Shown: positions 9,005 to 20,469, numbered from the stretch's first letter. The stretch is DNA of 45,536 nt from an uncultured Pseudovibrio sp. (GCA_947502585.1 CANNAV010000017.1:1-45536), one strand, 5' to 3'. A program made the numbers and translations. Notes: generated from the letters alone by a model not told the origin.

Positions 9005-9577
9005 CTAAACCGTGCTCAAAATCGTATCGATCTTAGAAGCAACCTCGTCAACGGACTTCATTCCATCAACGCTCATCAGTATGTTCCGCTCACTATAGTA
9101 CTTAATAAGCGGTGCCGTCTGCTCGTTGTAAACTGCAAGACGTTTATTCAAAGATTCTGCATTGTCATCGGACCGGATTTCAGCGCTTTCACGAGCACGT
9201 GTTTCGATGCGCTCAAGAAGGATACCTTCATCAACTTTCAGCTGAACAACAGCATCAAGCCTCTGGCCCTTCTTCTCAAGCAGCTCACCAAGAGCGTCCG
9301 CCTGAGCAATGGTGCGTGGGAAACCGTCCAGAATAAAACCTTTTGCACAATCAGCCTGGTCAATACGATCAGAAATAATAGAGCAAATCAGCTCATCGGA
9401 AACGAGTTCACCATGTGCCAGAACATCCTTAACCCTCAGGCCAACTTCTGTTTCAGATGCGACAGCCGCTCGAAGCATATCTCCAGTGGAAAGCTGGACA
9501 ATACCATGGGCCGCAACAAGGCGAACTGCCTGAGTGCCTTTACCAGCACCAGGAGGGCCAAGAAGAATCAATCTCAT
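9005..9577 (-). CDS. adk: Adenylate kinase, short type
   Basis: 190 aa. Converts ATP + AMP to 2 ADP in the cytoplasm. P-loop [12 protein letters not shown] at residues 6-17, AMP-binding [10 protein letters not shown] at about 31-40, and [13 protein letters not shown] at about 84-96. The LID is short ([17 protein letters not shown]) and has no zinc cysteines, which is why the protein is about 25 residues shorter than the E. coli enzyme; this is normal for alphaproteobacteria. Its ATG overlaps the secY stop as ATGA, which implies translational coupling. Confidence 0.97.
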   Translation of the reverse strand: MRLILLGPPGAGKGTQAVRLVAAHGIVQLSTGDMLRAAVASETEVGLRVKDVLAHGELVSDELICSIISDRIDQADCAKGFILDGFPRTIAQADALGELLEKKGQRLDAVVQLKVDEGILLERIETRARESAEIRSDDNAESLNKRLAVYNEQTAPLIKYYSERNILMSVDGMKSVDEVASKIDTILSTV

Positions 9578-10914
9578 CTACGTTTCCCCCTCAACTTCGT
9601 CTTCTTCACCAAACCCTCGTACTGATGAGCAAGAAGGTGTCCCTGGATTTGAGAAACGGTATCCATGGTGACGCTGACAACAATAAGCAGAGACGTACCA
9701 CCGAAGTAGAACGGCACACCTGTCGCTGAAATCAGGAACTCTGGCAACAAACAAATGAGAGTAATGTATATTGCCCCAACTACCGTGATGCGAGTTAGCA
9801 CATAGTCAATGTACTGCGCAGTTCGTTCGCCTGGACGAATTCCTGGAATGAAACCACCATGCTTCTTGAGGTTGTCCGCTGTCTCCGACGGATTGAAAAC
9901 AATCGCAGTGTAAAAGAAGCAGAAAAAGATGATTAATGCTGCATAAAGAGCCATGTAGGCTGGTTGGCCATGTCCCAGCAGCGCAGTGATTGTTGTCAAC
10001 CACCCCATCAATCCGGTTGAATCACCGGTTTGAAAACTGGCTACAGTGGCTGGTACCAGCAACAGGGAACTCGCAAAAATCGGTGGAATAACACCCGCCG
10101 TATTGAGTTTGAGTGGCAGGAACGATGAGTTCCCCTCAAACATCTTATTGCCCTGTTGGCGACGCGGGTACTGAATCAGCAACCGTCGCTGAGCACGTTC
10201 CATAAAAACAATCACACCGATAACCACCACAGACAGCACAATTACTGCAAGAATGATTGGAGTTGCAAGCGCACCCTGACGACCAAGTTCCAAAGTGGAA
10301 GCAATCGCAGAAGGAAGCCCGGCAACAATACCGGAGAAGATGATCAAGGAAATGCCGTTGCCGATGCCGCGAGAGGTGATCTGTTCACCCAGCCACATCA
10401 GGAACATTGTACCACCAACAAGGGTAAGAACTGTCGCAATACGGAAGAACCAGCCCGGATCTATAACAATGTTCGCGCCAGCCTCAAGCCCAACGGAGAT
10501 ACCGTAGGCCTGGAAAGTTGCCAGGATCACTGTACCAAAGCGTGTGTACTGATTGATTTTTTTCCGGCCTTGCTCACCCTCTTTCTTCAGCTGTTCCAAA
10601 GCAGGGACAACAGAAGTCATAAGCTGGATGATAATCGACGCAGAAATGTAAGGCATAATGCCGAGGGCAAAAATAGCCATACGCTCGACAGCGCCACCGG
10701 AGAACATATTAAACAGGCCAACAATGCCGGTTTGTACGTTTCCAAAGGCCTGTGCGAGCGCGTCAGGATTAATTCCAGGCAGAGGGATATAGGTTCCGAA
10801 TCTATAAACCAAAAGCGCGCCTAGTGTGAACCAGATCCGCTTCTTCAGTTCCTCGGCTTTAGCAAAGGCAGAAAAGTTAAGGTTTGAAGCAAGTTGTTCG
10901 GCAGCAGAAGCCAT
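9574..10914 (-). CDS. secY: Protein translocase subunit SecY
   Basis: 446 aa, the channel-forming subunit of the Sec translocon in the inner membrane. Ten hydrophobic segments can be traced. Features: N-terminal [26 protein letters not shown], the plug-side [21 protein letters not shown] segment, [28 protein letters not shown] in the cytoplasmic loop that binds ribosome and SecA, and [12 protein letters not shown]. The partner SecE is encoded at 38059-38250; secG is not in the window. The gene follows rplO and overlaps adk by 4 bases. Confidence 0.98.
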   Translation of the reverse strand: MASAAEQLASNLNFSAFAKAEELKKRIWFTLGALLVYRFGTYIPLPGINPDALAQAFGNVQTGIVGLFNMFSGGAVERMAIFALGIMPYISASIIIQLMTSVVPALEQLKKEGEQGRKKINQYTRFGTVILATFQAYGISVGLEAGANIVIDPGWFFRIATVLTLVGGTMFLMWLGEQITSRGIGNGISLIIFSGIVAGLPSAIASTLELGRQGALATPIILAVIVLSVVVIGVIVFMERAQRRLLIQYPRRQQGNKMFEGNSSFLPLKLNTAGVIPPIFASSLLLVPATVASFQTGDSTGLMGWLTTITALLGHGQPAYMALYAALIIFFCFFYTAIVFNPSETADNLKKHGGFIPGIRPGERTAQYIDYVLTRITVVGAIYITLICLLPEFLISATGVPFYFGGTSLLIVVSVTMDTVSQIQGHLLAHQYEGLVKKTKLRGKRR

Positions 10915-10961
10915 TCCGCGCTCCGGTCAGTTTGGATACACCCCGAAAAAAGACAAGGCTG

Positions 10962-11429
10962 TTAAGCCTTGCCTTCCTTGATTAGGACCTTGCCACCAGC
11001 TTTTTCAACTGCTGCTACAGCAGTTTTGGAAGCACCGGCAATTTCGAAAGTTACAGCAGATTTCAGTTCACCGTCGGACAGAAGGCGTACACCATCAAGA
11101 ACACGGCGAACAACGCCAGCTGCAACAAGTGTTTCAACAGTAACAGTTGCGGAAGCATCAAGCTTACCAGCGTCGATTGCTGTCTGAACACGCCCCACGG
11201 ACACAATATTCATGTCCTTAGCAAAGATATTGGTGAAGCCGCGCTTCGGAAGACGACGATGCAATGGCATTTGCCCGCCTTCAAAGCCCTTGATAGCAAC
11301 ACCCGAACGGGACTTTTGACCTTTGACGCCACGGCCGCCAGTCTTTCCCTTACCGGAACCGATACCGCGTCCTACGCGGGTTCGGTCCGAAACAGCACCG
11401 GGGTTATCCCGGAGTTCGTTGAGCTTCAT
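10962..11429 (-). CDS. rplO: 50S ribosomal protein L15
   Basis: 155 aa. L15 is a late assembly protein of the large subunit whose extended N terminus reaches into 23S rRNA. That arm is visible as the Gly, Lys and Arg-rich stretch with [19 protein letters not shown] at about 22-40, followed by [18 protein letters not shown]. The C-terminal globular part ends in [11 protein letters not shown]. It lies between rpmD and secY as in the spc operon. Confidence 0.97.
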   Translation of the reverse strand: MKLNELRDNPGAVSDRTRVGRGIGSGKGKTGGRGVKGQKSRSGVAIKGFEGGQMPLHRRLPKRGFTNIFAKDMNIVSVGRVQTAIDAGKLDASATVTVETLVAAGVVRRVLDGVRLLSDGELKSAVTFEIAGASKTAVAAVEKAGGKVLIKEGKA

Positions 11430-11448
11430 GATAGTTCTCCCGGTCCGC

Positions 11449-11643
11449 TTACGCTTCGTCTAAAATGCGAACCAGATGCTGAACCTTACGGATCATGCCG
11501 CGCACCTCTGGAGTATCCTTCAGAGTGCGACGACGGTGCATCTTGTTCAGACCCAGACCGATCAACGTAGCACGCTGATCAGCAGGACGGCGAAGCGGGC
11601 TACCGATCTGTTCGACTGTTACAGTCTTTTCAGTATTAGCCAT
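11449..11643 (-). CDS. rpmD: 50S ribosomal protein L30
   Basis: 64 aa, the short bacterial form. Motifs typical of L30: [31 protein letters not shown] and [18 protein letters not shown]. The gene is 19 bases before rplO and 37 after rpsE. Confidence 0.97.
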   Translation of the reverse strand: MANTEKTVTVEQIGSPLRRPADQRATLIGLGLNKMHRRRTLKDTPEVRGMIRKVQHLVRILDEA

Positions 11644-11680
11644 GACACTAACCCTTGTTCTGAGTCAGCAAAAGCAAGAC

Positions 11681-12244
11681 TTATGCCTCAGCCTTTACTG
11701 GTGCCGCATCATCGTTGTCACGACGACGAGCCTGCAAGGAAGAAACCTTGAGGCCACGACGTGCTGCAACAGAACGCGGGCTGTCTTCTTTTTTCAGTGC
11801 ATCGAAAGTCGCACGAACCATGTTGTACGGGTTGGAAGTACCAAGAGACTTCGCAACAACGTCCTGAACACCAAGTGTTTCAAACACAGCACGCATTGGA
11901 CCACCAGCGATGATACCGGTACCGGCGGGTGCTGCACGAAGTACAACTTTACCTGCGCCGTGACGGCCTTCAACATCGTGATGGAGCGTACGACCTTCAC
12001 GAAGTGGCACACGAACCATAGTACGCTTAGCAGCTTCAGTTGCTTTGCGGATGGCCTCTGGCACTTCGCGAGCCTTACCGTGACCAAAGCCAACGCGGCC
12101 TTTCTGATCACCAACTACGACAAGAGCGGCGAAGCCGAAACGACGGCCACCCTTTACAACTTTAGCGACGCGGTTAATGTGAACGAGCTTATCGACAAAT
12201 TCGCTGTCGCGCTCTTCACGATCCCGGTTATCCTGTCTCGCCAT
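11681..12244 (-). CDS. rpsE: 30S ribosomal protein S5
   Basis: 187 aa. S5 helps form the mRNA entry channel with S3 and S4 and influences decoding fidelity; its loop mutations give spectinomycin resistance. Seen: the S5 dsRBD-like N domain starting [41 protein letters not shown], and the C domain with [19 protein letters not shown] and the [16 protein letters not shown] helix. A variable basic, Ala-rich tail follows. Confidence 0.97.
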   Translation of the reverse strand: MARQDNRDREERDSEFVDKLVHINRVAKVVKGGRRFGFAALVVVGDQKGRVGFGHGKAREVPEAIRKATEAAKRTMVRVPLREGRTLHHDVEGRHGAGKVVLRAAPAGTGIIAGGPMRAVFETLGVQDVVAKSLGTSNPYNMVRATFDALKKEDSPRSVAARRGLKVSSLQARRRDNDDAAPVKAEA

Positions 12245-12285
12245 AATAATGTTTCCCGTTCTCTAGGAGCACCAAAAGGCGCTGA

Positions 12286-12639
12286 TCAGAAGCTCAGACC
12301 GCTGTCACGTGCTGCATCTGCCAAGGCCTGAACACGGCCATGGTAGATGTAACCACCACGATCAAACACCACTTCTTTAATACCAGCAGCAATAGCGCGT
12401 TCAGCAATAAGCTTGCCTACTGCAGCAGCAGCATCTTTATTACCGCCGTTTTCTACTTTTACGTCTTTCTCAATTGTAGACGCGGACGCAAGGGTTACAC
12501 CCTTGGTATCGTCGATGATCTGAGCGTAAATCTGCTTGGATGAGCGGAAAACGGACAGCCGAGGACGACCGTTCGCTACCTTTTTTATCGAACGGCGCAC
12601 ACGGGCGCGACGACGTTCGAAAGAATTTCCATTCGCCAT
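12286..12639 (-). CDS. rplR: 50S ribosomal protein L18
   Basis: 117 aa. L18 binds 5S rRNA together with L5 (rplE, 13979-14536) and docks it on the large subunit. Seen: basic N terminus [34 protein letters not shown], and the C-terminal [22 protein letters not shown] and AARDSGLSF. Confidence 0.97.
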   Translation of the reverse strand: MANGNSFERRRARVRRSIKKVANGRPRLSVFRSSKQIYAQIIDDTKGVTLASASTIEKDVKVENGGNKDAAAAVGKLIAERAIAAGIKEVVFDRGGYIYHGRVQALADAARDSGLSF

Positions 12640-12650
12640 GGTCCGTACCG

Positions 12651-13184
12651 TTACTTCTTCTTGCCTTCTTTACGAACGATGAACTCGTCCGCATAACGAA
12701 TACCCTTGCCCTTGTATGGCTCAGGCGGGCGATATTCACGAATGTTCGCGGCAATCTGCCCTATCTGCTGCTTGTTAATGCCGCTGATGACAATTTCTGT
12801 CGGCTTCGGACATTTGATATCCACACCCTCAGGAATGTCAAACTTGACATCATGAGAGAAACCAAGAGCAAGATTAAGGGCCTTACCTTGAACCTGTGCA
12901 CGGTAACCAACACCGGTAATCGCCAGCTGCTTTTCGAAGCCGGAAGTTACACCTGTGATAAGGTTAGCGACCATGGTGCGGGACATACCCCACATAGAAC
13001 GCGCAGTCTTTGACTGGTTGCGCGGATCAAGACGGATACCATCATCCGTCATTTCGACCGAAACGATATCGTTGACCACGAAGGAGAGTTCCCCCTTCGG
13101 GCCTTTAACGATAACACTCTGGCCGTTGATCGTTGCCGTTACCCCGCTTGGCACGGGGACTGGCTTCTTGCCAATTCGAGACAT
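12651..13184 (-). CDS. rplF: 50S ribosomal protein L6
   Basis: 177 aa. L6 lies near the sarcin-ricin loop and the factor-binding site. Start [15 protein letters not shown] is canonical. Two similar halves are visible; the C-terminal half ends with the invariant [16 protein letters not shown] segment and the basic KEGKKK tail. It is 44 bases after rpsH. Confidence 0.98.
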   Translation of the reverse strand: MSRIGKKPVPVPSGVTATINGQSVIVKGPKGELSFVVNDIVSVEMTDDGIRLDPRNQSKTARSMWGMSRTMVANLITGVTSGFEKQLAITGVGYRAQVQGKALNLALGFSHDVKFDIPEGVDIKCPKPTEIVISGINKQQIGQIAANIREYRPPEPYKGKGIRYADEFIVRKEGKKK

Positions 13185-13228
13185 AAGATCAACCTGTCTG
13201 TTATTTTAGTTTATCGTGCAATGCCGCG

Positions 13229-13627
13229 TCAGAAGACGCGACAAAGGACTTCACCACCCACATTTTTCTCGCGTGCATCGTGATCTGCCATTACGCCCTG
13301 AGGAGTAGACAGAATAGATACACCCAGGCCGTTTGCAACGTGCGGGATGTTTTTGACCGAAGAATATACGCGACGACCAGGCCTGGAAACGCGCTCAATC
13401 GTGCGGATCACTGGTTCACCGTCGAAATACTTCAACTCAATTTCAAGTTCGGACTTGCCTGCACCAAAGTCAACAGCGGTATAACCGCGGATGTAACCTT
13501 CAGAAATCAGAACGTCCAGAATGTGCGTGCGCAACTTAGAAGCTGGTGTGCTTACTTTAGACTTGCGACGCATCTGCGCATTACGGATGCGCGTGATCAT
13601 ATCCCCGACTGGATCGGAAATCGACAT
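13229..13627 (-). CDS. rpsH: 30S ribosomal protein S8
   Basis: 132 aa. S8 is a primary 16S rRNA binder and, in enterobacteria, the translational repressor of the spc operon through a site at rplE. Seen: [15 protein letters not shown] at the start, [10 protein letters not shown], and the C terminus with [16 protein letters not shown] [14 protein letters not shown] and GGEVLCRVF. Confidence 0.98.
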   Translation of the reverse strand: MSISDPVGDMITRIRNAQMRRKSKVSTPASKLRTHILDVLISEGYIRGYTAVDFGAGKSELEIELKYFDGEPVIRTIERVSRPGRRVYSSVKNIPHVANGLGVSILSTPQGVMADHDAREKNVGGEVLCRVF

Positions 13628-13639
13628 AGCAGTAACTCC

Positions 13640-13945
13640 TTACCAGCTCGACTTCACGAGACCCGGAATTTTGCCCAGGGAACCCAGCTCACGAAGCGCA
13701 ATACGCGACATCTTAAGCTTGCGGTAGTAACCGCGTGGGCGACCCGTGACTTCACACCGGTTACGTACCCGTGTAGGCGCGGAATTGCGCGGCAGCTCTG
13801 AAAGCTTCAACCGTGCATTGAAACGCTCCTCAAGGGACAAGCTCTCGTCCCTGGCCATGGCCTTCAGGGCAGCACGCTTGTCAGCATATTTACTAACAAG
13901 AGCTACGCGCCGCTTGTTTTTCTCGACCGCGCTTTTCTTCGCCAT
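13640..13945 (-). CDS. rpsN: 30S ribosomal protein S14 (long, zinc-free form)
   Basis: 101 aa. The length and the absence of the CxxC zinc ribbon pairs identify the C-minus type. Seen: [12 protein letters not shown] start, [20 protein letters not shown] and the C terminus [18 protein letters not shown] [19 protein letters not shown] and VKSSW. Located between rplE and rpsH. Confidence 0.98.
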   Translation of the reverse strand: MAKKSAVEKNKRRVALVSKYADKRAALKAMARDESLSLEERFNARLKLSELPRNSAPTRVRNRCEVTGRPRGYYRKLKMSRIALRELGSLGKIPGLVKSSW

Positions 13946-13978
13946 CGTCTGTCCTCGTTCCTTTCCCGTATACCGCTT

Positions 13979-14536
13979 TTATTTGCGGAACGGGAAGTTG
14001 AACGCGCGCAGCAGTTCACGCGCTTCGTCATCGGTTTTAGCATTGGTACAAACAACAATGTCCATACCCCACATCTGATCTACTTTATCGTAGTCAATTT
14101 CAGGGAAAACAATGTGTTCTTTTAGTCCCATAGCGTAGTTGCCACGTCCGTCGAAGCTCTTCGGATTCAAGCCTCGAAAGTCACGAACACGCGGAAGCGC
14201 TATTGTGATCAAACGATCCAGGAATTCGAACATCTGGTTACGACGAAGTGTAACTTTAGTACCCAGCGGCATATCTTCACGAACCTTAAAGGTCGCAATA
14301 GACTTTCTAGCACGGGTAATAACCGCCTTTTGACCGGCAATCAAGCTCAGATCTTCTGCAGCGATGCGAGCCTTCTTGCTGTCACCAACAGCTTCACCAA
14401 CACCCATGTTCAAAACGATCTTTTCGATCGATGGAATCATCATCGGGTTGGTGTAGTTAAACTTCTCCTGAAGCTCACCACGCACTACATCATTGTAGTG
14501 CGTTTTGAGCCGCGGAGTGTAAGTAGCGTCAGCCAT
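13979..14536 (-). CDS. rplE: 50S ribosomal protein L5
   Basis: 185 aa when started at ATG 14536. A TTG codon directly upstream (14539) would add one residue, but AGGAGG is 8 bases from the ATG, the better spacing. L5 carries 5S rRNA with L18 and contacts the P-site tRNA and S13. Seen: [47 protein letters not shown], and a C terminus [14 protein letters not shown]. The gene overlaps the rplX stop by 8 bases, which suggests coupling. Confidence 0.96.
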   Translation of the reverse strand: MADATYTPRLKTHYNDVVRGELQEKFNYTNPMMIPSIEKIVLNMGVGEAVGDSKKARIAAEDLSLIAGQKAVITRARKSIATFKVREDMPLGTKVTLRRNQMFEFLDRLITIALPRVRDFRGLNPKSFDGRGNYAMGLKEHIVFPEIDYDKVDQMWGMDIVVCTNAKTDDEARELLRAFNFPFRK

Positions 14537-14846
14537 CAATCACGCCTCCTGAACGCTTAGCAACACGAACAGTGGCGCCTGCATCATTAGTCGTGAAACC
14601 GACGCGGGTCGGCTTGCCATCCATAGGATCAGCAATGGCAATATTGGAAAGCTGAATTGGAGCTTCCTTTGTGATGATACCACCTTCGCTCTGCTGGGTC
14701 TGGCGCTGGTGACGTTTCACCAGATTAACGCCACGCACGACAGCGCGGTTGTCAGATGGGATCATCTGGAGAACTTCCCCAGTCTTTCCTTTGTCACGAC
14801 CGGCAATTACAACGACCTTGTCGCCCTTTTTGATCTTCGCGGGCAT
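14529..14846 (-). CDS. rplX: 50S ribosomal protein L24
   Basis: 105 aa. L24 starts large-subunit assembly and lies at the exit tunnel. The KOW motif is near the N terminus: [20 protein letters not shown] at about 5-24. Also [17 protein letters not shown] and the C-terminal [12 protein letters not shown]. The stop-start junction with rplN is TGATG (1-base overlap). Confidence 0.97.
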   Translation of the reverse strand: MPAKIKKGDKVVVIAGRDKGKTGEVLQMIPSDNRAVVRGVNLVKRHQRQTQQSEGGIITKEAPIQLSNIAIADPMDGKPTRVGFTTNDAGATVRVAKRSGGVIDG

Positions 14847-15214
14847 CAGAGCACCTCCGGCGCAAGCGAAATGATCTTCATGTGATTTTTGCCACGCAAT
14901 TCACGAGGAACTGGGCCAAAAATACGTGTTCCGATCGGTTCTTTGTTGTTGTTGATCAGGACAGCCGCGTTGCGGTCGAACCGGATCACACTGCCGTCAG
15001 CACGACGGATGTCTTTAGCCGTGCGCACGACGACCGCTTTCATCACGTCGCCCTTCTTAACACGACCCCGAGGAATAGCTTCTTTGACGGAGACAACAAT
15101 GATGTCGCCAACGCCAGCATACTTCCGTTTGGAGCCGCCGAGCACTTTGATGCACATGACACGACGTGCGCCGGAATTATCGGCTACGTCGAGGTTAGTT
15201 TGCATCTGAATCAT
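14846..15214 (-). CDS. rplN: 50S ribosomal protein L14
   Basis: 122 aa, the standard length. L14 forms intersubunit bridge B8 and is the docking site for the silencing factor RsfS. Canonical start [56 protein letters not shown] and [20 protein letters not shown] ending. Confidence 0.98.
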   Translation of the reverse strand: MIQMQTNLDVADNSGARRVMCIKVLGGSKRKYAGVGDIIVVSVKEAIPRGRVKKGDVMKAVVVRTAKDIRRADGSVIRFDRNAAVLINNNKEPIGTRIFGPVPRELRGKNHMKIISLAPEVL

Positions 15215-15272
15215 GACTCGTCGCCTTGTTCTTTCTCAGCATTCTATAAGCTAGAGATGCTGGATGCGTTCA

Positions 15273-15515
15273 CTAGCGCGTTGCTTCCAAAGAAACAACG
15301 GTCCATTTCTTATTCTTAGAGATTGGAGCACACTCTTCAATTTGAACGGTGTCGCCAACCTTGTAAGAATTTTTTTCGTCATGTGCACGATACTTCTTCG
15401 TACGGCGCACAACTTTTTTCAGCAAAGGATGGGTAAAGCGACGCTCTACCTTCACCGTTACTGTCTTTTCGTTCGCATCGCTAACAACGACACCCTGCAA
15501 AATACGCTTCGGCAT
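15273..15515 (-). CDS. rpsQ: 30S ribosomal protein S17
   Basis: 80 aa from ATG 15515 ([13 protein letters not shown]). A second ATG immediately upstream (15518) is also possible; AAGGAG is 6 bases from the chosen start and only 3 from the other. S17 is an OB-fold 16S binder. Seen: [38 protein letters not shown], and [10 protein letters not shown]. Confidence 0.96.
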   Translation of the reverse strand: MPKRILQGVVVSDANEKTVTVKVERRFTHPLLKKVVRRTKKYRAHDEKNSYKVGDTVQIEECAPISKNKKWTVVSLEATR

Positions 15516-15525
15516 CATTAGCTCC

Positions 15526-15726
15526 TTATGCGTTGTCAGACACGCGCTTTTGGCGCAATATCGTCTGGATCCGCGCAATGTCCCGGCGAACCTGACGGAC
15601 ACGAGCGGTGTTTTCAAGCTGACCAGTAGCTCTCTGGAAACGCAGGTTGAACTGTTCTTTTTTCAGTACTTCCAGGTTTGCCCTGAGCTCATCAGAGGTC
15701 TTAGCTCTTACGTCGCTAGCCTTCAT
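15526..15726 (-). CDS. rpmC: 50S ribosomal protein L29
   Basis: 66 aa, alpha-helical protein at the tunnel exit that, with L23, contributes to docking of SRP and trigger factor. Seen: [40 protein letters not shown], and [12 protein letters not shown]. Sits 10 bases before rpsQ. Confidence 0.97.
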   Translation of the reverse strand: MKASDVRAKTSDELRANLEVLKKEQFNLRFQRATGQLENTARVRQVRRDIARIQTILRQKRVSDNA

Positions 15727-15749
15727 GGCCTTTTCCTTTCGATGTCCGA

Positions 15750-16163
15750 TTACTCACCAATGCGCTGGACAAACCGGCACTTGATTGGGAGTTTCGCAGC
15801 GGCCAGACGCATTGCTTCACGAGCAATATCTTCAGACACACCGTCCATTTCGAACATAATGCGACCAGGCTTTACCCGGCACGCCCAGTACTCAGGAGAA
15901 CCTTTACCTTTACCCATCCGGACTTCAGCCGGCTTGGAGGACACAGGAACGTCCGGGAAGATTCTAATCCACACGCGACCCGCGCGCTTCATGTAACGGG
16001 TCATTGCACGACGGGCAGCCTCAATCTGACGAGCGGTGATCCGCTCTGGCTCCATGGCTTTCAGGCCAAAGGCACCAAAATTGAGGTCCGTACCACCCTT
16101 GGCATTGCCATGGATGCGGCCCTTGTGCTGCTTGCGGAACTTAGTACGCTTTGGTTGCAGCAT
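15750..16163 (-). CDS. rplP: 50S ribosomal protein L16
   Basis: 137 aa. L16 organises the A-site tRNA corridor and is needed for peptidyl transfer geometry. Canonical [19 protein letters not shown] start, [16 protein letters not shown], and the loop [19 protein letters not shown] that reaches the active site. Confidence 0.98.
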   Translation of the reverse strand: MLQPKRTKFRKQHKGRIHGNAKGGTDLNFGAFGLKAMEPERITARQIEAARRAMTRYMKRAGRVWIRIFPDVPVSSKPAEVRMGKGKGSPEYWACRVKPGRIMFEMDGVSEDIAREAMRLAAAKLPIKCRFVQRIGE

Positions 16164-16207
16164 CGCTTTTCTCTCGCTTTAATAGTTAAGCCGTGTGAAG
16201 GCGCTGC

Positions 16208-16924
16208 TTATGCAGCGCGCTCACGCCGACCGCCACCTTGGCGTTCGCTCTTGCCACCACCTTCGGTCGCACGACGTTCAGAAGCCATAGGATCATGTTC
16301 AAGAATTTCGCCCTTGAAGATCCAGACTTTAACGCCACACGCACCGTAAGCGGTGTGTGCTGTAGCAGTACCGTAATCGATGTCTGCACGAAGAGTGTGC
16401 AGAGGCACGCGACCTTCACGGTACCATTCGATACGTGCGATTTCCGCGCCACCAAGACGACCACCGCAATTAATACGGATGCCCTGGGCGCCAAGCCGCA
16501 TGGCAGACTGAACTGCACGTTTCATGGCACGGCGGAAGGCAACACGACGCTCGAGCTGCTGAGCGATAGATGCTGCAACAAGCGCTGCATCGGTCTCCGG
16601 CTTGCGCACCTCTACGATGTTAAGGTGAACTTCCGAATTTGTCATCTCGGACAGCTTCTTGCGAAGACGTTCGATGTCAGCACCCTTTTTACCGATAACA
16701 ACACCTGGACGACCAGAATGAATAGTTACACGGCACTTTTTGTGCGGACGTTCAATAACGACCTTGGATACAGCAGCCTGCTTAAGCTCTTTAAGCAGAT
16801 ATTCGCGGATGCGAAAATCTTCATGGAGAAGATCGCCGTATTCGTTCTTGCCAGCAAACCAGCGAGAATCCCAGGTCCGGTTGATGCCAAGACGAAAACC
16901 GATTGGATTAATCTTCTGACCCAT
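16208..16924 (-). CDS. rpsC: 30S ribosomal protein S3
   Basis: 238 aa. S3 forms the mRNA entry site with helicase activity alongside S4 and S5. Start [17 protein letters not shown] type-2 domain spans about 39-107 with the GKKG loop in [16 protein letters not shown]. The C-terminal S3 domain includes [20 protein letters not shown] and [20 protein letters not shown] basic Gly- and Arg-rich tail ends the protein. The start overlaps the rplV stop by one base. Confidence 0.98.
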   Translation of the reverse strand: MGQKINPIGFRLGINRTWDSRWFAGKNEYGDLLHEDFRIREYLLKELKQAAVSKVVIERPHKKCRVTIHSGRPGVVIGKKGADIERLRKKLSEMTNSEVHLNIVEVRKPETDAALVAASIAQQLERRVAFRRAMKRAVQSAMRLGAQGIRINCGGRLGGAEIARIEWYREGRVPLHTLRADIDYGTATAHTAYGACGVKVWIFKGEILEHDPMASERRATEGGGKSERQGGGRRERAA

Positions 16925-17304
16925 CAGGCAGTCTCCTCAACTTCCCGAACCACGATTGTCAGATTGGAAAACGGCTTTATGATCCGTCCAACGCGACCAC
17001 GTGCCCGCGGCTGAAAGCGCTTCATGACAAGCGCCTTGCCAACATACGCCTCGGCGACGACAAGGTTGTCGACGTCGAGATCATGGTTATTTTCCGCATT
17101 AGCAATAGCAGACATCAAGGTCTTCTTGACGTCGCCTGAAATGCGCTTACGGGAGAAGGTAAGATCAGCAAGTACTGTGCCAACCTTCTTACCGCGGATA
17201 GATGCAGCAACGAGGTTCAACTTCTGCGGGGAAACCCGCAGCATACGGCAAACTGCCTTTGCCTCGTTGTCAGGGAGCATCCGCTCATGCTTCTGCTTGC
17301 CCAT
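16924..17304 (-). CDS. rplV: 50S ribosomal protein L22
   Basis: 126 aa. L22 lines the peptide exit tunnel; its beta-hairpin tip forms part of the constriction affected by macrolides. Seen: [38 protein letters not shown], and the hairpin [14 protein letters not shown]. No deletion is visible in the hairpin. Confidence 0.98.
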   Translation of the reverse strand: MGKQKHERMLPDNEAKAVCRMLRVSPQKLNLVAASIRGKKVGTVLADLTFSRKRISGDVKKTLMSAIANAENNHDLDVDNLVVAEAYVGKALVMKRFQPRARGRVGRIIKPFSNLTIVVREVEETA

Positions 17305-17306
17305 CG

Positions 17307-17585
17307 CTACTTCCTCTTTGACTTTTTGTCAGCGCCATGACCGTAGTAGGTACGAGAAGGAGCGAATTCGCCCAACTTGTGACCAACCATGTCTTCACTG
17401 ATCAAAACAGGAATGTGCTTTTGACCGTTATAGACGCCAAAAGTCAACCCCACAAAGTGCGGCAGAACGGTAGAACGTCGGCTCCAGGTCTTTATGACCT
17501 CATTCCGGCCGGATTCACGAACCTTATCCGCTTTCTTCAGGAGGTAACCGTCAATAAACGGCCCTTTCCAGATCGAACGTGCCAC
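17307..17585 (-). CDS. rpsS: 30S ribosomal protein S19
   Basis: 92 aa, standard. S19 sits with S13 in the head near bridge B1a. Canonical [20 protein letters not shown] start, [19 protein letters not shown], and [20 protein letters not shown]. Confidence 0.98.
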   Translation of the reverse strand: MARSIWKGPFIDGYLLKKADKVRESGRNEVIKTWSRRSTVLPHFVGLTFGVYNGQKHIPVLISEDMVGHKLGEFAPSRTYYGHGADKKSKRK

Positions 17586-17597
17586 GATCCGTTCCTC

Positions 17598-18431
17598 TTA
17601 CTTCTTACGCGCGTGACGAGACCGAACGATAAACTTATCGCTGGACTTGTTACTGCGTGTGCGCTTGCCTTTGGTCGGCTTGCCCCAAGGGGTAACCGGA
17701 TGACGTCCACCGGAGGTGCGACCTTCACCACCACCATGTGGGTGATCGACAGGGTTCATAGCAACACCGCGAACGTGCGGGCGACGACCCAGCCAACGGG
17801 AACGACCAGCCTTACCCAGGTTGATGTTCGCGTGGTCCTGGTTGGATACCGCACCAACGGTAGCCATACAGGTGCCGAGAACGCGGCGCTGTTCACCGGA
17901 AAGCAGACGGATTACTGTGTAACCAGCATCACGACCAACGATCTGAGCGTAAGCACCAGCTGAGCGGGCAATCTGCGCACCCTTGCCTGGCTTCATTTCG
18001 ATGTTGTGGATGATGGTACCCACTGGAACAGAAGCCAGAGGCATAGCGTTGCCTGGCTTAATATCCACAGCTTCACCAGCTACAACCTTATCGCCAGCAG
18101 CGAGACGCTGTGGTGCAAGGATGTATGCCTGCTCACCATCATCATATGTGATGAGGGCGATGAAAGCAGTACGGTTAGGATCGTATTCCAGACGCTCAAC
18201 AGTACCAACAACGTCAAATTTACGACGCTTGAAGTCGATCAGGCGGTAGGTACGCTTGTGACCACCGCCAATGTTGTTCGCAGTCTTACGACCGTGATTG
18301 TTACGACCACCGGACTTGGAGAGACCTTCAGTCAATTTCTTGACCGGCTTGCCTTTCCAAAGATCATTACGGTCTACCTGGACCAGCTGACGACGGCCAG
18401 GAGATGTCGGATTAAATGTCTTAAGTGCCAT
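17598..18431 (-). CDS. rplB: 50S ribosomal protein L2
   Basis: 277 aa. L2 is a core 23S binder close to the peptidyl-transferase centre and needed for subunit joining. Start [52 protein letters not shown], and the highly conserved [20 protein letters not shown] with the functional histidine. Basic C terminus ends SRHARKK. Confidence 0.98.
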   Translation of the reverse strand: MALKTFNPTSPGRRQLVQVDRNDLWKGKPVKKLTEGLSKSGGRNNHGRKTANNIGGGHKRTYRLIDFKRRKFDVVGTVERLEYDPNRTAFIALITYDDGEQAYILAPQRLAAGDKVVAGEAVDIKPGNAMPLASVPVGTIIHNIEMKPGKGAQIARSAGAYAQIVGRDAGYTVIRLLSGEQRRVLGTCMATVGAVSNQDHANINLGKAGRSRWLGRRPHVRGVAMNPVDHPHGGGEGRTSGGRHPVTPWGKPTKGKRTRSNKSSDKFIVRSRHARKK

Positions 18432-18444
18432 TTTGTCCTACCCC

Positions 18445-18738
18445 TTACAGACCGGTCGTCACGTCGATGGACTGACCATCTTCCAGAGTGACCACAGCTT
18501 TTTTAAAGTTGCTCTGCTTGCCGATAACACCTTTGAAACGCTTGGTTTTGCCCTTGCGAACCAAAGTGTTGACTGCTTTAACTTTTACGCCGAACAGAGC
18601 TTCAACAGCTGCCTTGATTTCCGGTTTAGTTGCGGTGAGGGCAACCTTGAAAACGACCTTATTCTCTTCAGAGGCATAAGTAGCTTTCTCGGTAATCACC
18701 GGAGATACGATTTTGTCGTAGTGAACGAGCTTGCTCAT
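18445..18738 (-). CDS. rplW: 50S ribosomal protein L23
   Basis: 97 aa. L23 is the main tunnel-exit docking site for trigger factor and SRP. Seen: [39 protein letters not shown], and [15 protein letters not shown]. The start overlaps the rplD stop by one base (TGATG). Confidence 0.98.
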   Translation of the reverse strand: MSKLVHYDKIVSPVITEKATYASEENKVVFKVALTATKPEIKAAVEALFGVKVKAVNTLVRKGKTKRFKGVIGKQSNFKKAVVTLEDGQSIDVTTGL

Positions 18739-19355
18739 CAGAAGCGCTCCTCCAAAGCTGTAACTGCCGCTTTGGTCAGGACAAGCGTATCACGACGAAG
18801 AATGTCGTAAACGTTAATACCCTGCACCGGCAATACATCTACGAGTGGAATGTTACGAGTAGCCAAACCGAAGTTTGCATCTACCTCAGAACCGTCCACG
18901 AACAACGCACTGTTCAACCCGAGAGAACCGAGCTGATCCTTCAGAACCCTGGTTTTGGCTTCTGCCGCTTTCGCATCTTCAACAACAACAAGGTTGCCAG
19001 ACGCAGCTTTAGCAGAGAGGGCATGCTTCAGACCCAAAGCACGAACCTTCTTAGGAAGATCATGTGAGTGCTCACGCACAACTGGACCAAATGCCTTACC
19101 ACCACCACGGAACTGAGGTGCTTTACGGTTACCGTGACGTGCGCCGCCAGAACCTTTCTGGCGTACGAATTTTTTGGTGGTACCATTAACTTCGGAGCGA
19201 CCCAAAGTTTTATGTGTACCAGCCTGGCGCTTTGCAAGCTGCCAGCGAACAACACGCTGGATCAGGTCAATACGTGGCTCGAGACCAAAGATCTCGTCAG
19301 ACACTGTGATCGAACCCGCTGCGTTGCCGCCGAGGGTTTTAACCTCGAGTTCCAT
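18738..19355 (-). CDS. rplD: 50S ribosomal protein L4
   Basis: 205 aa from ATG 19355. A GTG one codon upstream is possible, but ATG forms the TGATG junction with rplC and has AAGG six bases before it. L4 lines the exit tunnel and, in enterobacteria, autoregulates the S10 operon; no such leader structure is evident here. The tunnel loop shows as [21 protein letters not shown] preceded by [13 protein letters not shown]. The C-terminal domain ends [17 protein letters not shown]. Confidence 0.95.
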   Translation of the reverse strand: MELEVKTLGGNAAGSITVSDEIFGLEPRIDLIQRVVRWQLAKRQAGTHKTLGRSEVNGTTKKFVRQKGSGGARHGNRKAPQFRGGGKAFGPVVREHSHDLPKKVRALGLKHALSAKAASGNLVVVEDAKAAEAKTRVLKDQLGSLGLNSALFVDGSEVDANFGLATRNIPLVDVLPVQGINVYDILRRDTLVLTKAAVTALEERF

Positions 19356-20071
19356 CACTCACCTTCCTTCCCGGCTTCAGCCGCTGCAATTGCAGAGTTC
19401 TGACGGAATGCACCTGGTACAGGAGCATTCTCTGGCAGAGCCTTCTTAATTGCATCACGAACCAGGATCCACCCGCCTTTAGAGCCAGGTACAGAACCCT
19501 CAACCATGATCAGACCACGTTCTACGTCAGTACGTACAACTTTCAGGTTCTGTGTGGTGACCCGCTCCGCGCCAAGGTGCCCGGCCATTTTCTTGCCTTT
19601 AAACACCTTACCTGGATCCTGACACTGGCCTGTGGAACCGTGCGCACGGTGCGAAACAGACACACCATGAGAAGCGCGACCACCACCGAAGTTGTGACGC
19701 TTCATCGCACCAGCAAAGCCCTTACCGATAGAGGTGCCGGTTACATCCACGAACTGACCGATAAGGAAGTGATCAGCTGTAAGCTCAGCACCAACTTCGA
19801 TCAGATTCTCTTCAGATACACGGAACTCAGCGAGTTTGCGCTTAGGCTCAACATTTGCAACCGCAAAGTGCCCACGCATTGCACGGTTCGTGTTCTTAAC
19901 TTTTGCCGCACCTACGCCCAACTGAAGCGCGGTGTAGCCGTTCTTGTCTGCCGTCCGGTGAGCAACAACCTGACAGTTGTCTAGACGCAGTACTGTAACG
20001 GGCACGTGTTCACCTGCCTCGTTATAAATACGGGTCATACCCACCTTCTGTGCGATCACTCCAGAACGCAT
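19355..20071 (-). CDS. rplC: 50S ribosomal protein L3
   Basis: 238 aa from ATG 20071 ([16 protein letters not shown]), supported by AAGGGG 8 bases upstream. An in-frame GTG at 20092 adds seven residues without support. L3 initiates 50S assembly and reaches the peptidyl-transferase centre. The Gly-rich loop [20 protein letters not shown] is followed by the glutamine that PrmB methylates in other bacteria. The C terminus has a short Ala- and Glu-rich extension. Confidence 0.96.
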   Translation of the reverse strand: MRSGVIAQKVGMTRIYNEAGEHVPVTVLRLDNCQVVAHRTADKNGYTALQLGVGAAKVKNTNRAMRGHFAVANVEPKRKLAEFRVSEENLIEVGAELTADHFLIGQFVDVTGTSIGKGFAGAMKRHNFGGGRASHGVSVSHRAHGSTGQCQDPGKVFKGKKMAGHLGAERVTTQNLKVVRTDVERGLIMVEGSVPGSKGGWILVRDAIKKALPENAPVPGAFRQNSAIAAAEAGKEGE

Positions 20072-20092
20072 TACTGTGTCCCCTTGCCGCAC

Positions 20093-20401
20093 TTAGAGCT
20101 TGATCTCGACGTCAACTCCGGCAGCCAGGTCGAGCTTCATCAAAGCATCAACTGTCTGTGGAGTTGGATCGACAATGTCCAAAAGACGCTTATGAGTGCG
20201 CATTTCGAACTGATCACGGCTCTTTTTATCAACATGCGGTCCGCGAAGTACTGTGTACTTCTCAATCCGCGTCGGCAACGGAACTGGTCCACGCACTTGT
20301 GCACCGGTCCGTTTCGCCGTGTTCACGATTTCCTTAGTGGAAACGTCAAGAACACGGTGATCAAACGCCTTCAGGCGGATCCGTATATTCTGACCGTTCA
20401 T
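20093..20401 (-). CDS. rpsJ: 30S ribosomal protein S10 (NusE)
   Basis: 102 aa from ATG 20401 ([19 protein letters not shown]). A longer reading upstream has no homologous sequence. S10 is a head protein and, as NusE, joins NusG (37487-38020) and NusB in antitermination and transcription-translation coupling. Seen: [19 protein letters not shown] and [20 protein letters not shown]. It lies 69 bases after tuf, as usual for this lineage. Confidence 0.97.
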   Translation of the reverse strand: MNGQNIRIRLKAFDHRVLDVSTKEIVNTAKRTGAQVRGPVPLPTRIEKYTVLRGPHVDKKSRDQFEMRTHKRLLDIVDPTPQTVDALMKLDLAAGVDVEIKL

Positions 20402-20469
20402 GACTACCCTTAACCGAGCAAGGCAACTGCGATCCAACGCAAGATCGAACCGCAGCCCAAACTCAATTC